NCBI GenBank assembly: GCA_944320135.1
Contig: CALUGI010000013.1
Span: 1 to 64,000, forward strand
Direction: 5' to 3'
DNA length: 64,000 nt
From: an uncultured Phocaeicola sp.
Lineage (GTDB): Bacteria; Bacteroidota; Bacteroidia; Bacteroidales; Bacteroidaceae
The position numbers and the translations under genes were made by a program. This document shows, piece after piece, positions 38,084-46,656 of this stretch (positions within the stretch are counted from its first letter, which is position 1; each line of letters begins with the position of its first letter). The notes under the pieces are model-generated. The model was not told the origin of the DNA and made no database searches. It saw nothing but the letters and a program-made list of their open reading frames with translations.

Positions 38084-39019
38084 ATGAACGTAAAGAATGT
38101 AAAGGCGCATCTGGCATTATTGGCGGCAGCCAGCATGTGGGGGTTGATGTCGCCTGTGGGAAAAGCGGCGATGGATGCCGGCATTACGGGGTTGAGCCTG
38201 GCGAACATGCGCATGATAGGCGCGGCCTGCTGTTTCTGGATAACCTCGTTGTTTGTCAGGAAAGAGAAGGTGAACCACCACGATTTGCTGATGCTTTTTT
38301 TCGCTTCTTTGCTGGGGATAGTGTGCAACCAGGGGTGTTTCACCTTCGGACTGTCGCTCACATCTCCGGTTGACGCTTCGATTGTCACCACCACCATGCC
38401 TATTGTGACGATGATTCTGGCGGCTCTCTTCCTGAAAGAGCCGGTTACGCCGAAGAAAGTGACAGGCATCTTTCTGGGTTCGGTAGGGGCTTTGGCGCTT
38501 ATCATGAGCAATCACGGAGGGGGAAGCGACGAGGGAAGCGTGCTCGGCGATGCGCTTTGCGTGACGGCCCAGGTGAGTTTCGCCTGCTATCTGACCATTT
38601 TCAAGAAACTGATTGCGCGTTACAGCGTGATTACGCTGATGAAGTGGATGTTTACCTACGCAGCCATTTGTTTTATCCCGTTCTCGTACAACGACTTTGC
38701 CTCGACCGATTTTGCCTCGTTCCCGGCAGAAGTGTGGTTGGAGGTGGGCTATGTCGTGCTGTTCGGAACGTATGTGGCTTATATCCTGATGCTCGTAGGG
38801 CAGAAAACGCTCCGCCCCACGGTGGTAAGCATGTACAATTATATGCAGCCCGTGGTGGGCAGCAGCGTGGCGGTGCTCGCAGGGATGGCCGGGTTCGGAT
38901 GGGTGAAGGCAGTGGCCGCCGCACTGATATTTGCGGGAGTGTATGTAGTGACGCAAAGCAAGTCGCGCGCGCAGATGCTGGCGGAGCGCGGCGAGGGCAA
39001 AACGGCGTCTGATTCTTGA
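38084..39019 (+). CDS. EamA/DMT-family permease
   Basis: A 311-residue inner-membrane protein with about ten hydrophobic segments in two EamA repeats (first: AHLALLAAASMWGLMSPVGKAAMDAG; second: VLGDALCVTAQVSFACYLTIFKKLI). Members of the drug/metabolite transporter family export amino acids, metabolites or drugs, and the substrate cannot be inferred. The second repeat ends with a conserved PVVGSSVAVLAG stretch. It starts the forward run permease-helicase-fsr-like pump-methyltransferase, 19 bases before the helicase gene. It is divergent from the ATPase-DUF4435 pair, with 128 bases between. Confidence 0.9.
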   Translation: MNVKNVKAHLALLAAASMWGLMSPVGKAAMDAGITGLSLANMRMIGAACCFWITSLFVRKEKVNHHDLLMLFFASLLGIVCNQGCFTFGLSLTSPVDASIVTTTMPIVTMILAALFLKEPVTPKKVTGIFLGSVGALALIMSNHGGGSDEGSVLGDALCVTAQVSFACYLTIFKKLIARYSVITLMKWMFTYAAICFIPFSYNDFASTDFASFPAEVWLEVGYVVLFGTYVAYILMLVGQKTLRPTVVSMYNYMQPVVGSSVAVLAGMAGFGWVKAVAAALIFAGVYVVTQSKSRAQMLAERGEGKTASDS

Positions 39020-39038
39020 TTCTTCATCTTTTATATAT

Positions 39039-40913
39039 ATGGCAGAATCTCCGATATTGTATCTCCAGCGCCAGTATGAACTGCTGAAGATGGAATACGA
39101 ATACGAAAAGGAGCAGTTCAGGCAACAGACCGAGGCGATGGGCATCGGACGCAAAATCAAGCGCGGCGTATGCTGGTATCCCCTGAATGTCGGACGCAGC
39201 TATTACAATGCGTTGAACCAGTTGGCGGTGGAAGTGGAAAGGAGGGAAGACAAAGACATCGAACATGCGTTTGAATACGGCCGTCCGGTGTGTTTCTTCA
39301 CGCAGGACGCCAGCGGGAAGCTGACTTACCTGAATTTTGTAGCCACGGTGAGCTACGTCGATGAAGACCGCATGGTGGCGGTGCTCCCCAATGCCGATGC
39401 TTTGCTGGCAATCCAGAGCAAAGAAGTGTTGGGCGTGCAGCTTTATTTCGATGAAACCAGCTACAGGCTGATGTTCGAGGCGTTGAGAAAAGTCATTTCG
39501 GCTAAAAACAGTCGCTTGGCGGAGTTGCGCGACATTTTTCATGGCAATCTTCCGCTGTCATGGTTCTCTTTTCAGCCCCTCCGCTTTCCGTGGCTGAACC
39601 GGACGCAGGAGGAAGCGGTCAACAAAGTGCTTCATGCGAAAGACGTTGCCGTCGTTCACGGACCTCCTGGTACGGGAAAAACCACTACGCTGGTGGAGGC
39701 TGTCTACGAAACTCTCCATCGGGAGAATCAAGTGCTGGTGTGTGCGCAGAGCAACATGGCCGTCGATTGGATCAGCGAGAAGCTGGTCGACCGTGGAGTG
39801 AGCGTGCTTCGTGTGGGAAACCCTACCCGTGTGAACGACAAGATGCTGTCGTTCACCTACGAACGCCGTTTCGAGTCGCATCCCGATTACCCTCAATTGT
39901 GGAGCATCCGCAAGGCGATAAGGGAACTGTATGCCCGTATCCGCAAGGCTTCCGACCGTGAATCGGTGCGGACGAAGATCAATTCTTTGAAAGACCGGGC
40001 GGCTGAACTGGAAATCCGGATATCCGAATCCCTTTTTGCCGAGGCACGTGTCATTGCCTGCACGCTGGCGGGAAGCGCGAACCGCGTGCTGATGGGGCAG
40101 AAATACGGCACAGTGTTTATCGATGAGGCGGCTCAGGCGCTCGAACCCGCCTGCTGGATTGCTATCCGGAAAGCCGACCGGGTGATATTGGCGGGCGACC
40201 ATTGCCAGCTTCCGCCCACGGTGAAGTGCGTGCAGGCCCTGAGGCAAGGGTTGGGAGATACGCTGATGCAGGCTGTCGTGCGGAACAAACCCGATGCCGT
40301 CTCGCTCTTGAAAGTGCAATACCGCATGAATGATGCCATCATGCGCTTCTCGTCCGAGTGGTTTTACGGCGGAATGCTTCGGTCGGCTCCCGAAGTGAAA
40401 TGCCGGAGCATCCTCGACTTTGACACGCCAATCGAGTGGATTGACATGGAAGGGGACTGCAACGAGGAGTTTGTGGGCGAAAGTTACGGGCGAATCAACC
40501 GGATGGAGGCGGAAATGTCCGTAGCGCAGCTGAAAAGTTACATCATTAAGATAGGCAAAGAACGCTTTTTGGAAGAAAAGATTGACGTGGGACTGATTTC
40601 TCCTTACAAGGCCCAGGTGCAATACTTGCGCCAGCTGATTAAGAAAGACGCTTTCTTCAAGCCTTACCGTTCTTCGATTTCGGTCAATACGGTCGACGGG
40701 TTTCAAGGGCAGGAGCGGGACGTGATATTTATCAGTCTGGTGCGTGCCAATGAAGAGGGGCAGATCGGTTTCCTCAACGACCTGCGGCGCATGAACGTGG
40801 CGATTACGCGCGCCCGCATGAAACTGATTGTTTTAGGCGACGCCTCTACGCTGACTAAGCATCCGTTCTACCGGAAACTGTATGAGTATATCGGGACGCT
40901 GAAAGCGGAGTGA
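39039..40913 (+). CDS. UPF1/IGHMBP2-like superfamily 1 helicase
   Basis: A 624-residue SF1B helicase. The N-terminal part (1-190) is a beta-barrel/stalk-like domain seen in IGHMBP2-type proteins. Walker A is GPPGTGKTTT (about 208-217), motif II is VFIDEAAQALEP, motif III GDHCQLPPT, motif V VDGFQGQERDVIF and motif VI NVAITRARMKL, so all helicase motifs are intact. It should unwind DNA or RNA 5' to 3' with ATP; the cellular role of the bacterial members is not settled. It contains no nuclease domain. It lies 19 bases after the DMT permease gene and is probably co-transcribed with it. Confidence 0.92.
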   Translation: MAESPILYLQRQYELLKMEYEYEKEQFRQQTEAMGIGRKIKRGVCWYPLNVGRSYYNALNQLAVEVERREDKDIEHAFEYGRPVCFFTQDASGKLTYLNFVATVSYVDEDRMVAVLPNADALLAIQSKEVLGVQLYFDETSYRLMFEALRKVISAKNSRLAELRDIFHGNLPLSWFSFQPLRFPWLNRTQEEAVNKVLHAKDVAVVHGPPGTGKTTTLVEAVYETLHRENQVLVCAQSNMAVDWISEKLVDRGVSVLRVGNPTRVNDKMLSFTYERRFESHPDYPQLWSIRKAIRELYARIRKASDRESVRTKINSLKDRAAELEIRISESLFAEARVIACTLAGSANRVLMGQKYGTVFIDEAAQALEPACWIAIRKADRVILAGDHCQLPPTVKCVQALRQGLGDTLMQAVVRNKPDAVSLLKVQYRMNDAIMRFSSEWFYGGMLRSAPEVKCRSILDFDTPIEWIDMEGDCNEEFVGESYGRINRMEAEMSVAQLKSYIIKIGKERFLEEKIDVGLISPYKAQVQYLRQLIKKDAFFKPYRSSISVNTVDGFQGQERDVIFISLVRANEEGQIGFLNDLRRMNVAITRARMKLIVLGDASTLTKHPFYRKLYEYIGTLKAE

Positions 40914-41006
40914 CGGTTATTCTATGAGGAAAACGTGGAATCCGTCTTTTCCCGGCCGGATTCCGTGTGAAAACATTTGCATTCGTGCCGAAATTTTAAA
41001 GAGATT

Positions 41007-42230
41007 ATGAGACATATTCTGAACAAACTCAAGGGACATCCGCATGTCAAGGCGGAAACGACTTATGGGATACTGTTTGCCGTGGGGTTCTGCCATTTGC
41101 TGAACGACATGATTCAGTCGGTCATCCCTGCCATGTATCCTATCTTGAAAGCCAATTTGGGACTGACTTTTGCACAGATTGGCGTTATTACGCTGGTGTT
41201 CCAGCTGACTTCTTCTATCTTCCAGCCCTTTGTGGGGAGATATGCCGACCGCCATCCGCAGCCCTATTCGTTGTCTGCGGGCATGTGTTTCACGTTGGCG
41301 GGATTGCTGGCCCTGGCTTTCTCGTCGCATTTCCTGACAATTCTGCTGGCGGTGGCGATAGTCGGATGCGGTTCGTCGGTGTTCCATCCTGAAGCGTCGC
41401 GGGTGGCGCAGATGGCTTCGGGAGGGCGGAAAAGTCTGGCCCAATCTATCTTTCAGGTGGGAGGAAACGGCGGAAGCGCTGTCGGCCCGTTGCTGGCGGC
41501 ATTGGTTATCCTGCCTTACGGACAACATGCGGTGGGGTGGTTTGCGGTTGCGGCATTGCTTGCTTCCGTCATATTGGTGCGTGTGGGAAGCTGGTACAGC
41601 CTGATGCTTTCCGGCATGGAGCGTTTGGGCGGCGTACGGCGCGCGGCGTGCCGTCTTTCCGAGGGGCGCGTCCGTTGGGCGTTGGCCATTCTGGTGGTGA
41701 TGATTTTCTCGAAATATTTTTTCAACGCCTGTATGACGAGCTATTTTACCTTTTTCTTGATAGAGAAGTTCGGGCTGACGGTTCAGGCGTCTCAGTTCTG
41801 TCTTTTCGCTTACCTTGCCGCGTTTGCTGCGGGGACGTTGCTCGGCGGCTTCATGGGCGACCGTTACGGGCGGAAGTACGTCATTTTGTTTTCCATTCTT
41901 GGAGCCGCCCCGTTCACCTTGGCATTGCCTTATCTCAACCTGTTCTGGACATTGGTGATGTCCGTTCTCATCGGGTTGGTTATCTCGTCAGCGTTTTCTG
42001 CCATCGTGGTCTATGCCACCGACTTGAAGCCCGACAAGGTGGGGATGATTGCAGGAGTTTTCTTCGGGCTGATGTTCGGTTTGGGAGGCATCGGCTCGGC
42101 TTTTTTCGGTTGGATGGCAGACATCGCCGGCATTGAGTTCGTGTTTCGCGTGAGCACGTGGCTTCCTTTGTTGGGAGTGATAGCCGTTTTCCTTCCGGAC
42201 ATCAAGCCGACGGGAGGGAAGCGCGGTTGA
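41007..42230 (+). CDS. fsr: MFS exporter, fosmidomycin-resistance (Fsr) type
   Basis: A 407-residue major facilitator. The ATG at 41007 (MRHILNKLKGHPH) was chosen over the frame opening at 40977 because a GAGATT spacer precedes it. About twelve membrane segments; the family stretches YGILFAVGFCHLLNDMIQSVIPAMYP, GSSVFHPEASRVAQMASGG and VGGNGGSAVGPLLAA are typical of Fsr proteins. They export fosmidomycin-like compounds, and by natural role probably other small molecules. The first helices carry the conserved HxxxD pattern (CHLLNDM). Six bases downstream begins the methyltransferase gene, so they share a transcript. Confidence 0.88.
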   Translation: MRHILNKLKGHPHVKAETTYGILFAVGFCHLLNDMIQSVIPAMYPILKANLGLTFAQIGVITLVFQLTSSIFQPFVGRYADRHPQPYSLSAGMCFTLAGLLALAFSSHFLTILLAVAIVGCGSSVFHPEASRVAQMASGGRKSLAQSIFQVGGNGGSAVGPLLAALVILPYGQHAVGWFAVAALLASVILVRVGSWYSLMLSGMERLGGVRRAACRLSEGRVRWALAILVVMIFSKYFFNACMTSYFTFFLIEKFGLTVQASQFCLFAYLAAFAAGTLLGGFMGDRYGRKYVILFSILGAAPFTLALPYLNLFWTLVMSVLIGLVISSAFSAIVVYATDLKPDKVGMIAGVFFGLMFGLGGIGSAFFGWMADIAGIEFVFRVSTWLPLLGVIAVFLPDIKPTGGKRG

Positions 42231-42235
42231 ATCTT

Positions 42236-42559
42236 ATGCGTCGTGCCGTGGTTGATATAGAAAAGTTCCGGAAGAACGTGTATGAAGCGGTGGCTGCTGT
42301 GCCTCGCGGGAAGGTGACTACTTACGGGCATGTGGCCCGGCTTGCAGGTTTTCCGCATCATGCGCGTTTGGCAGGACGGGTTTTGGGCGAAACGCCTTCC
42401 GGACTTCGTTTGCCTTGCCATCGTGTCGTGAACGCTTCCGGAAGATTAGTTCCGCATTGGCCCGGACAAAGAAGTTTGCTTGAGGCGGAAGGGGTGGCGT
42501 TCAGAAGCAACGGTTGCGTAAACATGAAAGAATGCTTGTGGAACTGGGAGGATGAATAG
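42236..42559 (+). CDS. O6-alkylguanine-DNA methyltransferase-like protein (MGMT/Atl family)
   Basis: A 107-residue protein, the single C-terminal domain of MGMT. The start at 42236 (MRRAVVDIEKFRK) is five bases after the MFS stop. The DNA-binding helix-turn-helix region includes VPRGKVTTYGHVARLAG, with the Arg finger in HARLAGRVLG. The active-site motif is PCHRVV, so the acceptor Cys is present; alkyltransferase-like (Atl) proteins of this size usually have Trp there (PWHRVV). It could therefore be a true small suicide alkyltransferase, or an Atl-like protein that flags lesions for nucleotide excision repair. A strong terminator follows. Confidence 0.88.
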   Translation: MRRAVVDIEKFRKNVYEAVAAVPRGKVTTYGHVARLAGFPHHARLAGRVLGETPSGLRLPCHRVVNASGRLVPHWPGQRSLLEAEGVAFRSNGCVNMKECLWNWEDE

Positions 42560-42583
42560 GAAAAACGCCGCCTTTCTTTTGAT

Positions 42584-42623
42584 AAAACGCCTGCACGTTT
42601 TTCCCGAAACGTGCAGGCGTTTT
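42584..42623 (+). terminator. Intrinsic terminator after the methyltransferase gene
   Basis: AAAACGCCTGCACGTTT (42584-42600), 6-nt loop, AAACGTGCAGGCGTTTT (42607-42623): a perfect 17-bp stem ending in T. It closes the run that starts with the DMT permease. Confidence 0.9.
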
Positions 42624-42686
42624 GGCGTGCAGACGGGGCGGAAATTCGGGGAGTGTGCCGGATTTTTGTGCATAAATGTATCATAG

Positions 42687-42710
42687 AGTCTCAAATTATT
42701 ATTTGAGACT
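42687..42710. repeat. Inverted repeat AGTCTCAAAT-TATT-ATTTGAGACT
   Basis: Perfect 10-base arms around a 4-base spacer, 147 bases before the sigma factor gene. The same TCTCA core returns at 42752-42760 (AGTCTCATT), 42769-42777 (TGAGATTTG, inverted) and 42837-42847 (AAATCTCAAAA). It could be a regulatory protein site or a weak terminator; there is no long T-tract after it. Confidence 0.6.
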
Positions 42711-42816
42711 TTTATGCAATTCGCTGTTTTATAGTTGTTTGTTGTTTTGTTAGTCTCATTGGACAATGTGAGATTTGTTTCAGCTCTTAAAATTACGTAT
42801 TGTTACAGTTCTGCCC

Positions 42817-42824
42817 TATTTTTG
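42817..42824 (+). promoter_or_regulatory. Possible -7 element of the ECF sigma gene
   Basis: TATTTTTG, 32 nt before the sigma ATG, matching TAnnTTTG. A TTG box at standard spacing is not seen, so activation may need a regulator acting at the TCTCA repeats. Confidence 0.5.
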
Positions 42825-42856
42825 CAACCGTCAAACAAATCTCAAAAGCTAATAAC

Positions 42857-43372
42857 ATGAAAGACCAGGAAAAAACATCCGATCAGTTAGTTGCGGAATG
42901 CTACGAAAAATACCGCCGCTCAGTCTTTCTTTATGTCTATTATAAGATAGAAAAGAAAGAGGATGCGGACGACCTGACGCAAGATGCTTTCACCCGGTTT
43001 TTGGACTATCGGCAGATGCTCCGGGAAGATACGGTGAAACATTTTCTGTTTACGGTGACTCGCAATATCGTGACGGATTATTTGCGCCGGCATTACAAAC
43101 GGCAGGAACTTGATTCTTATTTATACGAGGCAAGCCCGGCTTGTTCGGAAGATACGGAAAGCGGCATCCATGCGCGCGATTTGCAGAAACTGGAGATTCG
43201 GAGGCTGTCCGCCCTTCCCCCGCAGCGCCGCAAGGTCTATGCGATGAACCGTTTCGAGGGGAAGTCGTCCGAAACGATAGCCGAAGAACTGAACCTTTCG
43301 CGCCGCACGGTGGAAAACCACCTTTTCCTCAGCCGAAAAGAAATCAGAACGTATATCAAACAATGTATATAA
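42857..43372 (+). CDS. ECF-family RNA polymerase sigma factor (PUL2)
   Basis: A 171-residue ECF sigma starting at ATG 42857 (MKDQEKTSDQL). Region 2 spans about 18-85 (DADDLTQDAFTRFLDYR; TVTRNIVTDYLRRHYKRQE) and region 4 about 118-168 (RRKVYAMNRFEGKSSETIAEELNLSRRTVENHLFLSRKEI). ECF sigmas of Bacteroidetes polysaccharide loci normally precede a FecR-type anti-sigma gene that is signalled by an STN-bearing SusC. Here susC follows directly and lacks an STN domain, and no anti-sigma gene is visible in the window. The factor may be controlled at transcription or from another site. It probably drives the PUL2 genes downstream. Confidence 0.92.
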   Translation: MKDQEKTSDQLVAECYEKYRRSVFLYVYYKIEKKEDADDLTQDAFTRFLDYRQMLREDTVKHFLFTVTRNIVTDYLRRHYKRQELDSYLYEASPACSEDTESGIHARDLQKLEIRRLSALPPQRRKVYAMNRFEGKSSETIAEELNLSRRTVENHLFLSRKEIRTYIKQCI

Positions 43373-43423
43373 TGGATAGAAACTGTGAGAACAAACAGAG
43401 TTGTTAATTTAAAGTTTAATCTT

Positions 43424-46400
43424 ATGAAGCATGACTTTCTAAAGATTTCATCCAAACGGATGCTCTGTTCGGCTTTGATTGCTTCGGCCATGTGTACGGG
43501 AGGCGCGCTGCCTGTATGGGCGGATGCCGCCGAAGTGCATACGACGGCTCAGGCAGTCACTGTGAAGGGAGTGATTCTGGATGCGGACGGGATTCCCGTC
43601 ATCGGTGCGAGCGTCCTTGAAAAAGGAACGACTAACGGGGTGATTACGGACATCGACGGAAACTATTCGTTGAGCGTGTCGTCCAAAGATGCTGTAATCG
43701 TGATTTCGTATATCGGCTACAAGACAGTGGAGCTGAAGGCTTCCGACCCTAAGTTGGCGAATCTTACGCTTCAGGAAGATTCGGAGATGTTGGAAGAAGT
43801 GGTTGTGGTAGGCTACGGCGTGCAGAAGAAAGAAACATTGACCGGTGCCGTAACCGTAGTGACCGACAAGATGCTGAAGGGGAAAGGCTCTTTGTCGTCT
43901 CCCTTGCAGGCCATGCAGGGACAAGTGCCCGGCGTGACTATCACGCGTACTTCGTCGGCTCCGGGCGACGAGAGCTGGGGCATGAAGCTCCGTGGAGCGG
44001 TTTCTGCTAACACAGCCGACCCGCTGATTGTAATTGACGGTGTGGCTTACGAAGGAACGAACGCCTTGCGCAACATCAACCCTTCGGATATCGAGTCAAT
44101 CAACTTCCTGAAAGACGCTTCGGCCGCCATCTACGGTTCGCGAGCAGCCGGCGGTGTTGTATTGATTACCACCAAGCAGGCGAAAGAAGGCAAGACACGC
44201 GTTGAATACAATGCTTCCTATACCGCAAAGTTCGTGGGGCTTCAGCCGGAACTGATGTCATTGAAGGAGTGGGCGAACGCCGTCATTCAGGCACGCACGA
44301 ACGACGGCTATACGGATTCGGACCAATGGATGAGGTTCGCCAAGTTAGCCTTGCAATATGAAGGCCGCTACATCGACTTGCTGAAGAATCCGGCAAATCC
44401 GATATCGGAGTTCGATGACGTTTACGATTATGTCTTTATGGACACGGATTGGACGGATGTCTTGTTCGGCAACGCAGGCTCAACCCAGCACGACCTCTCT
44501 ATCTCCGGGGGTACGGAGAAGAATCTCTACCGCCTGTCGTTGGGCTATATGTACGACGGCAGCAACTTGAAGTGGGGCAACAACAACAACCAGCGTTTCA
44601 ACCTTCGTCTGACCAACAAGTTTCAGGTGACAGACTGGTTCAAGCTGGAATCGGTGATTGCCTACAACCGTCAGGATCAGGTGGCTCCCTCGCAAATCAC
44701 CTCCACGCTTACGGGTTCATATCCCCAGCCCGGACTTCCTGCAAGCACAATCGACGGCAAGCCTTACTCGTGGGGAACATGGCTTTCTCCCATCTGGTAT
44801 GCCGAATTGGGCGGCGACAACCGCTTGAGAGTTTCGGAGGTGAACATTAGCGAGAAGCTCACCTTCAATCTGATGAAAGGACTCGACTTGGTGGGTAACG
44901 TAGGCTATAACACTTCCTCTGCCAACCGCGACAACAAGCAGATGGCGATAACTTCCTATAACTATGCAGGGACTGTGGAGAACTTGCGGCCTGAGGTTTC
45001 GCAGCAAAGCGAGTCTTCTTATGAAAAAACCAACTCGCGGCGCGATTTTTATTCCTTCTCCGGTTATTTGAACTATGCGAAGGATTTTGAGACCGGACAC
45101 AGCCTGAATGTGATGGCCGGTGCGCAATACGAACTGACCGAGTACGATTACTTCGGAACGAAAGCAGAAGACATCCAAAACTCATTAGAGACAATCAACG
45201 GTGCGGGGCAGGTTTCTTTGACAGGAAACAACGGAACCAAATGGCACGAGGCGATTATGTCCTACTATTCCCGTGTGAACTATAACTACATGTCGAAGTA
45301 TTTGGCTGAAGTGAACTTCCGTTACGATGGTTCTTCCAAGTTCAAAGAGGGACGCTGGTCGCCGTTCTGGGGCATTTCGCTCGGATGGCGCCTGTCGGAA
45401 GAAGGCTTCATGGACTGGGCGGACGACTGGCTTGACGAGTTCAAGATACGAGCTTCTTACGGCGTGGTGGGCAACCAGAGCGGTATCGACCGTTACGAAG
45501 GCGCGCAAATCTACAACTTCCGCGCGTTGAACGGAGCGCTTCTCGGCGATAACCGTGCGGCTACCATCGACACGAACGGACGCATCGCTTCTTATTCGCG
45601 CGAATGGGAGCGCATCCACAACTACAATATCGGCTTGGATTTCGGTTTCCTGCACGGAAGACTGACCGGTACGTTGGAAGGCTATTGGAAGAAGAACAAC
45701 AACATGCTGATTGAAGTGACCTATCCGGGCATTCTCGGTGACAATGCCGGGTACTCGAATGCCGGAAAGTTCGAGGCGAAAGGTTTCGAAATTCAGACCA
45801 ACTGGTCGGACAGAATCGGAGAAGTGGGTTATCATGTGGGAGGAACATTCTCTTACAATACCAACGAGCTGACGGACATCGGCGGAGTGACCGTCTTGTC
45901 GAGCGGTTTCGTGGGAAAACAGCAAGGGTATGCTTTGAACAGCATCTTCGGCCTTCGCTACATCGGCAAGATTCAGAACGAAGAACAGCGTCAGAAATAC
46001 CTTTACCGCTACCTGACCGGAAACACCATCGGCCTGACAAACGACATCCGCGTGGGCGACAATATGTATGAGGACGTGAACAAGGACGGAAAGCTCGACT
46101 ACAACGATTACGTGTACCTCGGTACAGATGACCCGAAGATATCGTTCTCGTTCAACGGCGGCATCGAATGGAACAACTTCGACCTGTCTGTCATCTTCCA
46201 GGGAGTGGCGCAGCGCACCATCTTCCGCACGGGAGAGAACGACGGCAACGCGAACTACCGCATCCCGATGCGCCAGCCTTATTACAACACGACGAACCAG
46301 TCGGTAGGCAACACGTGGAGTCCGGAAAATCCGGACGCGCGCTATCCGACGTACACGAACAACTCTACGATAAACGACTACAACTATCAGTGCTCGTCAT

Positions 46401-46645
46401 GGTCGGTAGAGAACGGTGCCTACATCCGTTTGAAGAACGTGACTTTAGGATACACATTCCCCGAAACGTTGCTGGCAAAAACAAAAGTAATCAGTGCGGC
46501 GCGCGTGTACGTGACCGGCGCCGACTTGTGGGAGTTCTCAAAGATTAATGACGGATGGGACCCGGAAGCCAGCCGGAATGTGAGAGGAACAGGACGCTAT
46601 CCGTTTGTCCGTACCGTAACCTTCGGATTGAACTTAACCTTTTAA
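43424..46645 (+). CDS. SusC-type TonB-dependent outer-membrane transporter (PUL2)
   Basis: A 1073-residue protein from ATG 43424 (MKHDFLKISSKRM; the frame opens at 43385). A signal peptide of about 35-40 residues is followed by a CarboxypepD_reg-like domain (VTVKGVILDADGIPVIGASV), the TonB-box-like EEVVVVGYGVQKKETLTGA, a plug (INFLKDASAAIYGSRAAGG) and the 22-strand barrel ending FGLNLTF. It has no STN domain between signal peptide and CarboxypepD_reg, so it cannot relay a signal to an anti-sigma factor in the usual way. It imports the PUL2 oligosaccharide with the SusD encoded 11 bases downstream. The A/T-rich 51-base gap after the sigma gene shows no terminator. Confidence 0.95.
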   Translation: MKHDFLKISSKRMLCSALIASAMCTGGALPVWADAAEVHTTAQAVTVKGVILDADGIPVIGASVLEKGTTNGVITDIDGNYSLSVSSKDAVIVISYIGYKTVELKASDPKLANLTLQEDSEMLEEVVVVGYGVQKKETLTGAVTVVTDKMLKGKGSLSSPLQAMQGQVPGVTITRTSSAPGDESWGMKLRGAVSANTADPLIVIDGVAYEGTNALRNINPSDIESINFLKDASAAIYGSRAAGGVVLITTKQAKEGKTRVEYNASYTAKFVGLQPELMSLKEWANAVIQARTNDGYTDSDQWMRFAKLALQYEGRYIDLLKNPANPISEFDDVYDYVFMDTDWTDVLFGNAGSTQHDLSISGGTEKNLYRLSLGYMYDGSNLKWGNNNNQRFNLRLTNKFQVTDWFKLESVIAYNRQDQVAPSQITSTLTGSYPQPGLPASTIDGKPYSWGTWLSPIWYAELGGDNRLRVSEVNISEKLTFNLMKGLDLVGNVGYNTSSANRDNKQMAITSYNYAGTVENLRPEVSQQSESSYEKTNSRRDFYSFSGYLNYAKDFETGHSLNVMAGAQYELTEYDYFGTKAEDIQNSLETINGAGQVSLTGNNGTKWHEAIMSYYSRVNYNYMSKYLAEVNFRYDGSSKFKEGRWSPFWGISLGWRLSEEGFMDWADDWLDEFKIRASYGVVGNQSGIDRYEGAQIYNFRALNGALLGDNRAATIDTNGRIASYSREWERIHNYNIGLDFGFLHGRLTGTLEGYWKKNNNMLIEVTYPGILGDNAGYSNAGKFEAKGFEIQTNWSDRIGEVGYHVGGTFSYNTNELTDIGGVTVLSSGFVGKQQGYALNSIFGLRYIGKIQNEEQRQKYLYRYLTGNTIGLTNDIRVGDNMYEDVNKDGKLDYNDYVYLGTDDPKISFSFNGGIEWNNFDLSVIFQGVAQRTIFRTGENDGNANYRIPMRQPYYNTTNQSVGNTWSPENPDARYPTYTNNSTINDYNYQCSSWSVENGAYIRLKNVTLGYTFPETLLAKTKVISAARVYVTGADLWEFSKINDGWDPEASRNVRGTGRYPFVRTVTFGLNLTF

Positions 46646-46656
46646 ACAAGAGAATT

